From contig JAFREQ010000069.1 of assembly GCA_025331565.1 (NCBI GenBank), forward strand, positions 744,001 through 808,000: a stretch of 64,000 nt of DNA, read 5' to 3'. The notes beneath the pieces were generated by a model that was given only the letters and a program-made list of their open reading frames with translations, did no database searches and was not told where the DNA came from. Source of the DNA: Holacanthus passer. Its lineage: Eukaryota; Chordata; Actinopteri; Pomacanthidae. The position numbers were made by a program, and so were the translations under genes. Below, piece after piece: positions 37,000 to 49,900 of this stretch (the stretch's first letter is position 1; every line of letters begins with the position of its first letter).

Positions 37000-37501
37000 T
37001 TAAAGGATAATTCCGGTTTATTACAACTTGGGTCTTATCTTTGCAGTTTGTTCATTAAATCCTAACCGTTATGATAACATTGTACTCACCAAAGAAATTG
37101 TTGAGATCTGGGTCATGGTTACACAATGAAGTTGCATAATCAAAAAAAACCCCAACAGTTTATTGTGATTATTGAAACAGCCTATAAAAGTGAGAGCACC
37201 TTAAATGTTGGTAATTGTCCCTCATTGACCAGGAAAACAGTAAGTAGAGCAGGCAAAGCAGTGGATCAGTAAACTTTGATAGATTATTTCTGCAAGTAAC
37301 TCTGTCTAACCATTGGTAGAGGTTTGTTCCCAATCTCTCTCATGGTCAGACTGCTTGTGTCCCCATGGTCCCGGATCTCAGCTATTACCTTGGTGAATAC
37401 AATGTCATCAGTAGTGACGAGAATGACCAAACCAACAAAAATAAGACGACTAATAAATAAATCCACTTTAAATTAACTGGTTAACTGGAATTTTCCTTTA
37501 A
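37000..37501. mobile_element. ~500-bp MITE-like element with terminal inverted repeats and TTAA ends
   Basis: The left end reads TTAAAGGATAATTCCGGTTT (37000-37019). The right end, on the other strand, reads TTAAAGGAAAATTCCAGTTA (37501-37482). The two match at 17 of 20 positions. Each terminus begins with TTAA, the target site duplicated by piggyBac-type transposases. No transposase ORF is present. It sits 234 bp downstream of the transporter stop codon, so it is either in the 3' UTR or just past it. Confidence 0.65.
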
Positions 37502-37734
37502 TCAAACAGGCTAAAATAGTAAATTGAAGAAGAATTTCAAATGCCAGAACTGTACTGTATGTTCAGCAATGTTTCAAAGTTTCGAGTTTTCAACTGCCTT
37601 GAGTGTGTTCCAAGTAAAAAGTCCAGGTGAGGTGTTGCTTGGTTAATGTGCACACATCAAGACAGTAGAATGGAGAAGAGGATGTAATAAATGGTTTTGC
37701 AGTCCCAGTCCCAGTGACTGAGCCAGAGCCTCAG

Positions 37735-37989
37735 TTAAGGTACAGAAGAAGAGCTGTCAAACTCCAGCGAAGCATGTTCAACACCGCCGTAGCCGTTCAT
37801 CTTCTTCAGCTTCAGCTGGTCACTGTGGGTCAAGCCCTGGGTCTCTAGGATCGGCTCCTTCTTCGAGAACATCCGGCTGATCTCCATGAAGGTCTTGTTT
37901 TTGGTCTCTGGGATCATAACGTAGACGTAGATGGCCACGGACAGACAAATGGTGGCAAACACCAAGTAGCAGTAAGAGCCCGCTGACAT
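37735..37989 (-). CDS. slc2a15a: Transporter terminal exon (TM12 and C-terminal tail)
   Basis: 255 nt including stop TAA (37737-37735), acceptor ctgtcag. Encodes [20 protein letters not shown] then [20 protein letters not shown] and a tail of about 44 residues ending in DSSSSVP. PETK.KTF.EI closes the family core. The tail is longer than in GLUT9, polar and serine-rich at its end, with no dileucine signal that I can see. Confidence 0.93.
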   Translation of the reverse strand: MSAGSYCYLVFATICLSVAIYVYVMIPETKNKTFMEISRMFSKKEPILETQGLTHSDQLKLKKMNGYGGVEHASLEFDSSSSVP

Positions 37990-40900
37990 CTGACAGTTGG
38001 ATGTGGCAGATGGAGGGACGATCATTGGAAGCATTGAGAGATGAGGATAGAAAAATTAGTTTGAGATTCGGTCTGATAATTGGCTAAAACCGTGTTTGTT
38101 TTCTAGAACTCACAGCAGACACACACATCAAAGCTGAAGGAAAAGGTTCAGGCTGTCATGGGTTAATAGAGATGCATCTGATGCTATTATTTATTTGCCT
38201 TGTGAGTGCTGGGGCTTTTGATCATATACTAGGAGAGAATGGGGCAAATGCATCTAATGCAACTTTAGATATACAGTAGATATATTATATATATATGATA
38301 GATATTATATTATAGATATATTTGTCTGTCTACACCACTATGCCGAAATCAGACGATTATTACAGCACACTTTCCCAAACCGATTGTCACCACAAAATCA
38401 ACAGACACTGGTGGACAGACAGTAGATGATTCAGAGAGAGTCACGCAGGAGAGTCTTGTTCATAAGTTCAAGGTAACATTACATGTCCCAAATGTGACAA
38501 GCAATCCCAGTTGGGAGCTTTCTGAAAACTGAGAATAAGAAAGGGGTTTGTAACCAAACCAAGTGGGAGGTCAGTGATCAGATTAAGCAGTTCTGATCAC
38601 ATTACGTTTGTGATCATTAAAAGCCTGAACATCCCCAGTGGTATTAACATTTAGGACAGAGAAAGCACAGCAAAAGACACACCTGTAAGAAGGGGAAGAC
38701 GAAGCCCACAGTGAAGTTGGACAGCCAGTTGAGTGATCCTCCTACAATGTAGGCTGCTGGGCGGTGGGACTGTTTGAACAGCTCTGCTGTGATCAGGAAG
38801 GGAACCCCCGCTGGAACAGGATCAAAGCAAAAGATATACTTAGTAACATCAATTCAAATCACACATGTTGTGCTGACAGATTAAACAAAATCTGTTCAGC
38901 AGAGGTTGAAATATTCAGACCTTTAGTCCCTTGTAAAAACTCTACATTTTCCACAATGCAACTTGATGGTATCTTTCATTATGTCCACAGTTTCCAAACT
39001 CAAGCTTTCTGTGGTAAATTTGTAGTCTCCAATCACATACTGAGCTTACTCTGAAGACATCACTGTGACAACGTCAAGGTTATTTTTCTCCAGAAACACT
39101 GACGAGATTAACTGCTGGGGGGGGGGCAACTATATGCGCTGTTGCACCAAGACTTTGAAAATACATGAAAAGCTTTCTTTCGATTTTTGACATCATTTTA
39201 TGGAAATCACTGAGACTGGGGTTCATCTGTTCAGCTGCAGTGGGTCATAAACCTGAGCTTTCATTTCTCTTTTCTGAGGAAATTAAAAAGCCTGTGAACC
39301 AGCTTGTGGCGGCCATGACTACATGGAAAATCTGGTGGAGGAGAAGCCTTCTGTCTAAGTCCAGTAAAATCTCTGTTTGCAAAGACAAAGTCATTCGGAG
39401 CTCAAAAGTCCTTTCAGTGAGATCTCAGCTTGCCAACTTAACAAGGTGTGTTAACATGATAAAAAGCAAGATCTCAGCCCTTTCTGAGTCTGGTGGGAGA
39501 TTGACCATCTGGTGAAATGGTGCAGCCACAACAACTTGGAGTTCAATGCCCTAAAGACAGCCCAGCCACACCAGGTTCCACCAAATGATGAAGTCAATGA
39601 CGGTGCATTTCTACACTGTCAATGCCGAGTTCATCACCACCATCTGTTATGCTGCTGCCACCGACAACAGCAAGGGCAGACTGCAGCATATCATTGTGGT
39701 GATGGGCTGCAATCTGCCATCTACACAATCCCCATCCTTTACTCCTCCAGGGTCCTAAGGTAAGGTCAAATTATTACTGACTGCTCCCACCCTGGCCACA
39801 AACATTTTCAGTCACTCCCCTCCAGCCAGAGGTCCATCAGGGCCAAAACCTCACAACACAAAAACAGTTTCTTTCCATCTGCTGGCCCCATAAATAAGGC
39901 CCACTGACACTTTTTATGCAATGCTGTGAAAACTCTATATGCAAATGTAAAAGCTCTGTGATAAAGCTCTCGTCCGTCTTGATGCACAGGCTTTCTGCCA
40001 CTTGACCAAAGCAAATAATCTGGAGGATATCGCCGTTGCTGTTAAGGACACATTTAAGATGAATTGGACAAAGCATTTTTTGAGAATGATTCACCGGTAT
40101 GATTCATAGTGTGAACTTCTTTTCTATCTTTGACCAACCTGGTGTCCTTTTATATTTTAATTCTGAAATAGACAAAATTCATATATAACCTAGTAATGAG
40201 AGCCGTGCCTTGGTTCTGTGGCTCTATATAAAGTTGTTCCTTAACCTACTAAAATCTCATTACATCATACTATTGACACTCATTATGGTAAAATCTGTTT
40301 TGTACCATCCTAAAATAATAATAGAGCTGTATGTTTTTTTTTAATTTAACTTGCCTGTTGTCTTATTTATGCACTTATTTTGCTTTCATTATTCATATTT
40401 CTACATTATATTGTATATTTTCTTTCATTTTCTTATGCGATTATCCATCTGTTTCCACATGCTGAGTATTACCATACCAAAGTAAACTGACCTTAATGTG
40501 TGAATTCCTTAGAGCGATGCTTCAGTCATATGCACAGTAACCAAATAAAAAATATTCCATTAATTGTTTCAATTTTTTTCTGCATGTATCTATAGTTTTA
40601 CTATCTAACTATAATGATTACATAATAAAATGTTAATTATTAATTAATGTTAAATGTAAAATCCTTCAAAGTAATACATTTTGTTTTCACAATTCTTGGG
40701 GCAACCATGCAAGATTTTCTTTGTATGGAAAATAATATTTATGTTCATGATTTGATTATTCATGTTCATTCGTCATCTTTCACACCAATAAGGCTTATAA
40801 AAGGCTAATTAGAGATAAACAGAATCAGGCAATTGGGTGAGAACCAGGCCAGCATGTGGATGGGAGAGTCATATATCAAAGAATGCACAATAGTAATATT

Positions 40901-43900
40901 TTATTATTATAGTCTATCATTAAAATGGCATCATTTGTCTCTCTTACAGGAGACCACAGAACATGGGTCTGTCACAATATGCATAATTGCATAGAGAAAA
41001 ATAAATAGGCATATTTATCAGTCTATGTAAGATGCAATGGAGAACAGAGTTAGCTAAAATATAGGGGAACATCACCTACATTTTTAAATTTACAGTGTGC
41101 GATTCCTATGGCTATTATTAATTGTAAATATTATTTTTAGTATTTTTTAATCAGCTAACACACTTGTTCATTTTAAATGACACTTTTGATCAATTTCAGT
41201 CACTTTCATGCCAATCACAGCAAAGAGATGGCTCTTAAAAAAGGTTTTAAATAACACTGGGTTTAATAGTGATTTAAGCAAGACACCTCTTTTATTGATT
41301 TTACTGCAGCCTTTGCTCCTCTCAATTGCAGTATACCTTTACAATGAATGGAAACTGATTTGCTTTCTCTTGAATAATTTCATAATGGCTGAATTCATAC
41401 TTGGAGGACAGGGATTATTTTGTTGCTATTTGGGACCATAATTCGAAACTCATGCCCTTGACCTGTTGTGTCCCTCAAGGGCCAGTTCTCAGCTTGCTTC
41501 TCTTTAATCTGTACATTCTCCCGTTTGAACACAGCATTTGCAACAACAATCTTGCTTAGTATGGTTATGCTGAAATCACACTATAATCCTATAATAATCC
41601 TAGATTCATTATGCAAATGATCTGTGCAAATAAATAACTAGATGTCTCAAAATTTCTTGCAACTAAACAAAGAAAAAACAGGTGTGATTTTATTTGGCAG
41701 CAAAAGTGAGATAATCAGGATTGCTGCTCACCTAAAATACAAAGCACTAACAACAGGTCAAGAAATTAATTGACTCCTGCCTAAATTTTAACAATCATGT
41801 AAAATCTATATAAAATTCCATATTTTATCATCTAAAAAACAGCCAAAGTTGGGGACCTTACGCCAAAGCAAGATTTGTGAAAAGAAATGATCCACTGTAC
41901 TGTCGGGGACTCCTGACAGGCCTTCCTGAGAAGACCATCAGGTACCTGCAACTTCACTAACCAAATTCACTGGTTGCCAGTAAGGCACAGAATTGATTTT
42001 AATTTCTTTTTAGTTTGAATTCTAATTACTTATTTAAAAATCTTTACATGGAGTTGGCCCTAAATATAGATATAACTGATGTGCTTAACTTCTCTTCTCT
42101 TGTGTCTCTCTGTGTATGAAATGTGCTTTGTGAATAACTGTCCTGCCCTGCCTAATTATGATTAATTAATTATCAATTCACAGATTTAGATGTAAATATG
42201 AAGATTAATAACTTGAGATGCTGAATCTTTCTTCCAATTAGAGATAGAGACCCCTTAAGAATTTTTAAGGTGCAACCTCCAGAGGGAGCCATTTAATAAC
42301 GCAAAACCTCCAGGACCTTCGCAGACTAAGTCAATAATTCAATTTATCACCTGGAAAGTGGAGAAGTCTCACAGTAACGGAAGGCTAAAGTAACCTAGAT
42401 TTTAAAATTCTGTGGTACTTAAAAAATTCAATCATGCAACCTCATTTGCAAATTACAAAAACATATTTTCTCACCATGGTATCTCTCCGTGCAGACAGTT
42501 ATGGTTCTCTTTGCCTGGATTTAGAAGTATTTGTTTCTAACATTTCTGCCTTCATCACAATGTGATGGAAATGATTGGTTGTTTAAAAATCACAGAATCA
42601 GTGTCCTGGTAACTTTGGACTATCCAGTCACACATTATTGACAATCCATATTTGAGCTAAAATGATTGAGCTGACAGACAAGTATCAAGTATCACCTTGT
42701 ATCAAACAAGATACAAGGCACATTATCCATCATTCTACAACACTTGTGGTAAAATGACTCATCTTGTTTGATCCTTTGGGCGTCAGTAGGCAGGAAAGGC
42801 AGTGAAATACAGTGTGATTCACCAAAATGGGGGCGGGAGATGGCTTTGTGGCTGCAAGGCAGCAGCGCTGGCGTTGGTTCGTGTAAACATACCATCTAGT
42901 TGTTTTGTCATGTGACTGCTGATGACCTCATCCTGTAGTGTATTTTTCAAATTTGCATCAGGAGAGAAGGTAAGAGAAGGTAACCAGTAGCAACAATACT
43001 GGTTCATTCTCTGGTGGTTGATATCTTAACTAGTGCTGTCAAATGATTCAAATTTTTAATCAGATTAATCACAGGGTGCTGTGGATTAATGTCGATTAAT
43101 CACGATTAAATATCATTCATTTTTAATCTATATTAATTGCGTTTCATTTTGCATGAGCAAACAGACTCAAGAAAGAAGGGAATATATATGCACTTAACGT
43201 GGCATCATTGATGCAAGTGCCTTCCCTTGTTCTGCCAGAGTCTTGTGTTCTGTCAGCGTGGTCTGTCTGTGGAGTGCAATAGTTTGTTGTGGGATGTTAT
43301 AAGGGAGCCAGGTGTCTGTAAAGTTGTGAGCACAGCAGTCTCTGATTTCCCCTTGCTGAGTCAGCCTGAGTCTTATATCATCCATTTTATTTTCCTACGA
43401 CTGGACATTAGTCAGCACCAGGCTGGGTAGTGAAATAGCATCAGGTCCAAGCTGGGTTAGTTTAGCTCTCAAATATCTTGTGCTGTTTTCTTGCCTGTGC
43501 TGTTGTTGCCAATGTGCAAAGTGATCATACTTCTGTATGGGCTGAATTGCTGTAGGGCACATTTTCCTGTGATACTATGAAGTTGTTTTTGGGGTTTTCT
43601 ATTAGTTCAGGAATACTAGCTGATCAGCAGAGAATACCTCACTCATCATAGAATCTATAACTGAACTCTGGAAGTACAGAATATGTGATTCTGTACAGTA
43701 CACAGACTAGGAACATTTCATATCATCTACTATCATACTGTTAATGTCTTGCCACATGTTCATCTGAGATGCAACTCCATATTACTTCACATAGGTTAGC
43801 TACATTATAATTGAGAATATTTTCCTTGAATGCAGATGCTGTTAGTGTCCTGCCATATGTTTGTCTGAGAGCAGCCAGGACGTTGTCTGAGCTCGTCTCA

Positions 43901-46900
43901 GATGAGGGGGGCTTTGCTAATATTTAAAGGAAAATACATGGATACAGGATGGTGCATCGCAGTGACGCACATGTTTTGGGGGTTCTAATGTGTTCCCTGC
44001 TAATACTTATTATACAATTTGTTTTGGGGGATTAGGTCTCTCAGAAGAATTGCTGTTATACAGTGAGAACTCCCTCAAAGACCTTCTGTTTGTAAGATTT
44101 CCATAATGCATTAAACCTTGTTTCTTTTTTTTGAATAGAACACACCTGTACTTTTTCTGACTTTGTCTAACTTTGCTTCTCTGACACCATGTGATATGGT
44201 TGCACAATTAGACCCTTTTTAATACAGTGGTCGATTTAATGATATTATAATGATATTGATATTAATAGTGCTTAACAACACAGGTGATTCCATGATAACA
44301 GGTACGCTGCACAGCTTCAGTTGGTATACAGTGTAGAGCAACTTGCCTGGACCAATGCAGAAGCCAGCGATGATGCCGACCACACAGCACACACTGATGT
44401 AGCGCATGAATGATAAGTGAGCCTGCAGGCAGAAGAAGCAGCACAATGTGAAGAGCGAGTGTCAGTGTGATCACAATTAGCTATTTTCATGAATGGGAAA
44501 TTTGACTCTATCCTTTTCCAACATGGTTTTACACATCAACCTGCTGCAATTTGAAGGGTCTAGTAAGAACTTAGTTAAAAAGTACATTTTTGAGTAAAAG
44601 GTAATCACATATGGAGGTCAGGGCAGCAGAATGCACATGCTGACTAGGATTGTAATTGCTGGAAATGACAATATATAACTCAGATTCATGATGTCTTTCT
44701 GAACACATAGGAAAAAAACTACATTTCCACCTTGGCTGACAAGGACAAGGGTTCAAGGGCACTTTAGCAGTTGCTGAGATGAGTGCTTGCTTGTCTCTTT
44801 TGCCTTTTATCTGCATCTCCCTGTACTGGAAATGTTGCAAGACTTTAAGGAACCAAACATGCACACCTGTAAAATTAAGGCTGCTGTGATTCCAGCACTG
44901 CAGATGCCCATCGCAGCAAAACCCCCGATCATGAGAGGCCTCCTGCCCAGCCTCTCTATGGTGAAACACTGTAGGAGGAGAGACATGTCATGTAAATGAA
45001 TTCACGCCACAGATGTAAGAACATATACTTCAGTGAGCTTTATTGCATGCAAAGGAAAAATTTGCTTTCTTTCTGAATGAGATCAGATGGATGTCACTCT
45101 CAGGTCTGTGTGCTAAGTACAGAGCTGGAGTGGTCTGCCTAGCCGACCAACAGAAATGTCAAAACCAGTTTGTGGTTTCAGGGGGACTTATGTGCCTTAA
45201 GTATGGTTCATTACTTTTGTGTGATCACTTTTTTATTTTTTGCGTATCTTTTATTGTGAAGCACTTTGTAATGTCTGTTATGATGTCAGCATTCTAAACT
45301 AAATTCTTGATTACCTCTCTGACATGTAATAATGATGAAATATTGAAATACCTCTGCCAATGATGGTTAACAGATACATGTGATGAATTAGTGGTATGGG
45401 TGCTATAAGTAGCTAAGACAAGACCAGCTATTGTCATGTGTAATCACAGCTGCTCTGGTGCTGTCGAAGAACCCTGCTGACGTGGCAGAAAGAGTGAAAT
45501 AGTGCTACTTCTTTGCCATTTGTTTCAGTGACAGGTCTAACAAGTGCTGGAGTAGGCTGATGTATCAGGGCACTTCTACATCCATTTATGACTAACTGTG
45601 GGAGTGGAAATGATGCTCAATTCAGCAATAATTGATATTTATAAAACCCAACCATGTGTTTTATGCAACTTGCCTCAGGAAGCTCAGCGCAGTCACTCTG
45701 CCTGACTGTTTTTCATCAAGAAACAGTGTCAGCACATTACTCCCTCTTTAACCACAAGCTGTCATTTCTACACTCTTGTTTGTCTGTGCTTTAAAAACCG
45801 ATAAATTACGTTCATTAGTGAGCTTTAGAGGTGCTAGTATCTTTGAACTTTTGACAGAGCTAGGCTAAGCCTTTTCCCGTGCTGCCAGTCTTCATGCTAC
45901 CTTCTGGACACAACACAAACAAAAAATAGTATAGTTGCACCTCTCTAATAGTAAGTTTACCCCAATGAGTCCAGCGATGATCTCTATAATTCCTGTTCCT
46001 GCTGTGGTATACTGGATCTCTGGTGCTGGGATACCTGCATTCTCAAAGATGTCATTGGTATAGAACCAGATCTGTGGTGGAAAAATAAAAGATCAGTGAG
46101 GTCAAATATATATTATATTATATTAAATTATATTATATTAGATTAGATTAGATTAGATTATATATGATGATCAGAGTTCAGGGATTAGTTTGACAACCAA
46201 TGTGTGACAGGACTGGAGATATAGGACCAGTCTTAACCCTAACATTTCATGATATACGTTACAGGGACTTTTCTGTCCCCATAAGCAAGTCCTCACAATA
46301 TCACTGTGCAATAAGATTCACAACATGAATAGTGCACGTCCATACACACACACGCACACAGTCTTGTGGTGTTCCAGGAACTTTGCCAAGGCTTTCCAAC
46401 TGTCACATGGTCTAAATATCACCTCAAGCATCTACCACATGACAGACACCATTACCAGGATCATCATCACATCAGTGTACTTAACATAATTACAATCATT
46501 GCTTTTCATCATCCCTATTTTTTTTATCATCATAATCACTATCATTATCAACATCAAGGACGCTTGTCAGCATCATCATCAAATATAACCACCATCATTT
46601 CAGACACTGCCATCTTCATCACCAGACATCAGCATCATTATTGTACTCATTATCATCATTGTTGTCCTCATCATTGTCAAGCACAGTCATCAATTCTTCA
46701 TCATCATCACAGTCTCTCATCATGACCACCAGAATCACCTTCATCCTCAACACTGTCATCAAGATCATTAAATTATTATAATTATCATGATTATTAATAC
46801 TCTTTTATATCTTTTAAAATCCTCAGTCTCAGTGTTGCTGTTTTCCTCAACGTCATCATTATCACTACCATCACCGATATCATCCTCTTCGTCACTGTGA

Positions 46901-49900
46901 TGATTACCATCATCATCTTTATTATTGTTGTCATTGTCAAGCAAAGCAATCACCTTTGCCATCCTTATTACCATTATCAACTCCGTTATCAATGCCATCT
47001 TCATTATTATGGTCACAACACCTTTATTTTAAACACTGTCATCATTATTGATTATATTGACTGATCAGATTTGATTTGAATTCATTTTATTATACCATAA
47101 TACATCTTTGCCATTGTAGTATTGCTGTTTTCATCATCATCACCACCACCACCAGCACCATAATCCTCATCCTCAGTGCTCCTGTCAGTATGTGCATGTT
47201 TCAGTATTGCTCCACTGTGTTTAGGTAGAGCCAATTAGCGGCTAAAAATACAGCCTGGAGAAGAGTGTGCTAATGAGTTCAACCCCAGTTCTTACAGTGT
47301 GCACTTTCTGGCCTGGGCACCCTGGTAATCATTTGAATAATTAATGAATCTCCAGGGCAATATTCAGAGAGCGATTCTGGCCATTCGTATCGGCGGAAAA
47401 ATGATGACATCGGCATTTGGTTTTATTCACAGACCACACGAGGCTTATAAAACAATGAGGGATCATTTAGGCCCATTTTCATCTCAGTGTCTTTGTCTAA
47501 TAAGCTAGATCAATCAGATGAGGAAACTGTAGAAACAGTGGTTAAGGTTGAAATGAAATCTTGGTGAGGAGAATAAAGTGCAAGTGAAAAGAGCCAGATC
47601 TGACTAAAATCTAATGCTGCTTCATGAGCAGTTTGTGCCAGTTCGTGCTGCTTGTCACTGTAGCCTAAAGACTCAATTTACCAGGCACCATTTGGCATCC
47701 AACAGCTGATGCTAAGCAAGTACAAAGAGGGGCCATGAGACATAACTTGTTTGTTTATACTGTTTTCTAGCAATACACCTGTTAAACCTCAGAATGCCCT
47801 CTGGGCAACAGTACTTTATACACCTGGAGTATTTTGACCCCCTTTTAGCCAGGCCACAATATCAAGACTCAAGGTTCATTTATTTATCATTCTACAATGC
47901 AGGGTTGTACAACTACAAGCTTTAGTTCCTTTATACTACAGAGAAAACAAAAATAAATGTTTATTGTGAAGAGCAGAGGATGAATTGAGGAGTCTAACAG
48001 CCTGAGGAAGGAAGCTGCTCTGCAGTCTGGTGGTAATGGCAGCAAATCACTTCTGTATTGCTTGGCAGATGGCGGCAGGGTGAACAGGCTGTGGCTGAGG
48101 TGGGTATTGTCTTTTACTATCCTTTGAGTTCTCCCCAGGCACCTCACCTCACCGATATCACTGATGCTCGGTAAATAGTTACCAGTGATGTTCTTTATGG
48201 TTTTCATCACTCATCGCCTTTCCTGGGCCACGCACAAACCATGCCAATTTGTAATATTTCCAGTCACGAAGCTTTCTGTTGCTCCTCTGTAAAAGTTAAC
48301 AAGAACTTGGCACAGGTATTTTGCCTTCTTAAATTTCCATAAGAAATACAGTGCTTTCTGAGTTTTCTTTACCAGGGTGGAGATGTGTGATGTCCATGAC
48401 AGGTTCTCTGTGATGCTGACTCCCAGGTACCTAAAGCTGGTCTGGCTTGGTGGTCAGAAGATACCATGGGCAGTGATTGTCTCAAGGTATGCTGCACTTA
48501 ATCCGATCCCAAGTAATACATGCTCCAGTAATAAAGGCAAAAAATAACAAAATTAAATACCCCTAACCCTAACCCTAACCCCCTAGCCCCCAAGACGAGA
48601 ACTGAGGATGCTGTGTCATGTCTCCATCCCCTGAGACAACACCTAGAATCACTGGGCAACTTTGTCACAATTCCCTTTCTCGACATCAGCTGGGCATTCA
48701 ACATGATCCATTGTTGAATCCAACCATCCATCCAACAGCACCTCAATGTCTCCCCAGTTCTCATCCACTGGATGCAACATCTACTTCCACAGTGACAGAC
48801 CACAGATTGCAGGGGTCGGCACAGGAACATCAACTATCACCACCAACACTGGAGTCCAATAAGGCCGATCCCTCAGCCCCTTCTTCGACACCCTGTGCAC
48901 TAATGACTGCACTGCTTCCAAAATCATCTCCCAACCCCCAAACTCTCTGATCTCAATTACAGAGTCATCACTTGCATGGCGCTCACTATAGTACATGACA
49001 GCATTTTTCACTCTGCTCCCATCTGTTAGCAGATATAGGACACTTGAAAAAAATAGTTTTCTTATTACACACACACTCTGTAGAATCAAATAAAATCTAT
49101 CTATGAAATTAATGAGTCCTTGTTACAATCCTTGTCAGCATGGCAACAAAATCTTAGCCAAACATTCTCTTTTTAAATCAATCAACAGCCTTACATTGCC
49201 ACTGTTCCTGACCATAATAAGTTGTTTATGACTAGAGACTTGTTGGTCTTTACTTGGGATACGACTCGGGACTTTCCTGTCTTGACTTGAAATGTCATAA
49301 CCAAGACTTAAGACTTGACCTCCAGATCGCTTTGTCCCACCTCTGGCATATATATGGTTTGAGTAGTGAAGCTGAGTGAGCAGTGCAGCAGGATGGTAGG
49401 TCTATTGTTAACAGATCCAACTGTGAGGCACATTGTTGGTCACATGGTTCCCAAAACACGCTCTCACTTTTCTGGAATCTGTTTGGCCTGCTGTAATGAA
49501 ATTAGCTACTAAAAATGCAGTAAGTGTACTCTGAGTTTACATTGTTCAGTCAAATGTTTTTTATGGATCAAATGATGTGTGTAATGTGAAATGAGTTGCT
49601 TGTCGTGACAAACCAACAGATCTTTATCTCCCTTATCCTCAAATGTGCAGTTCCCCTCAGGTCCACAGAGCTTTTTAACCTTTTTCTGTCCCACAAAGGA
49701 CATCTGCACACAAGCAGCTGCTTTCAGCGACAAAGCTGTGTTACGTGCCCAGCACCAAACACCAGACAGAAAGCGACTGGCTGTTGAACATGTAGAGCAT
49801 TCAGCGGGCAAAGAGCCAGATGTTTGCCTCAGGAGTTGGTAGAGACCAAACTAGAGTTTAAAGACAGTGAATATTGGACCTGAATGGATGAGGATGACAC

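Larger units (their letters stand above)
38811..44346 (-). other. Transporter intron i-j (5.5 kb), repeat-rich
   Basis: The largest intron. It begins with GC (donor gcaagt) and ends in cag. It contains two plus-strand LINE relics (39.3-39.95 and 41.2-42.15 kb) and a diverged MITE-like repeat (43.03-43.14 kb). 40.1-41.1 kb is plain AT-rich sequence. Confidence 0.75.

Noticed and set aside
46768..47016. Asp/Asn-rich minus-strand ORF
   Set aside because: Product of the CAT/ATC low-complexity tract read in one frame; no start context or homology.
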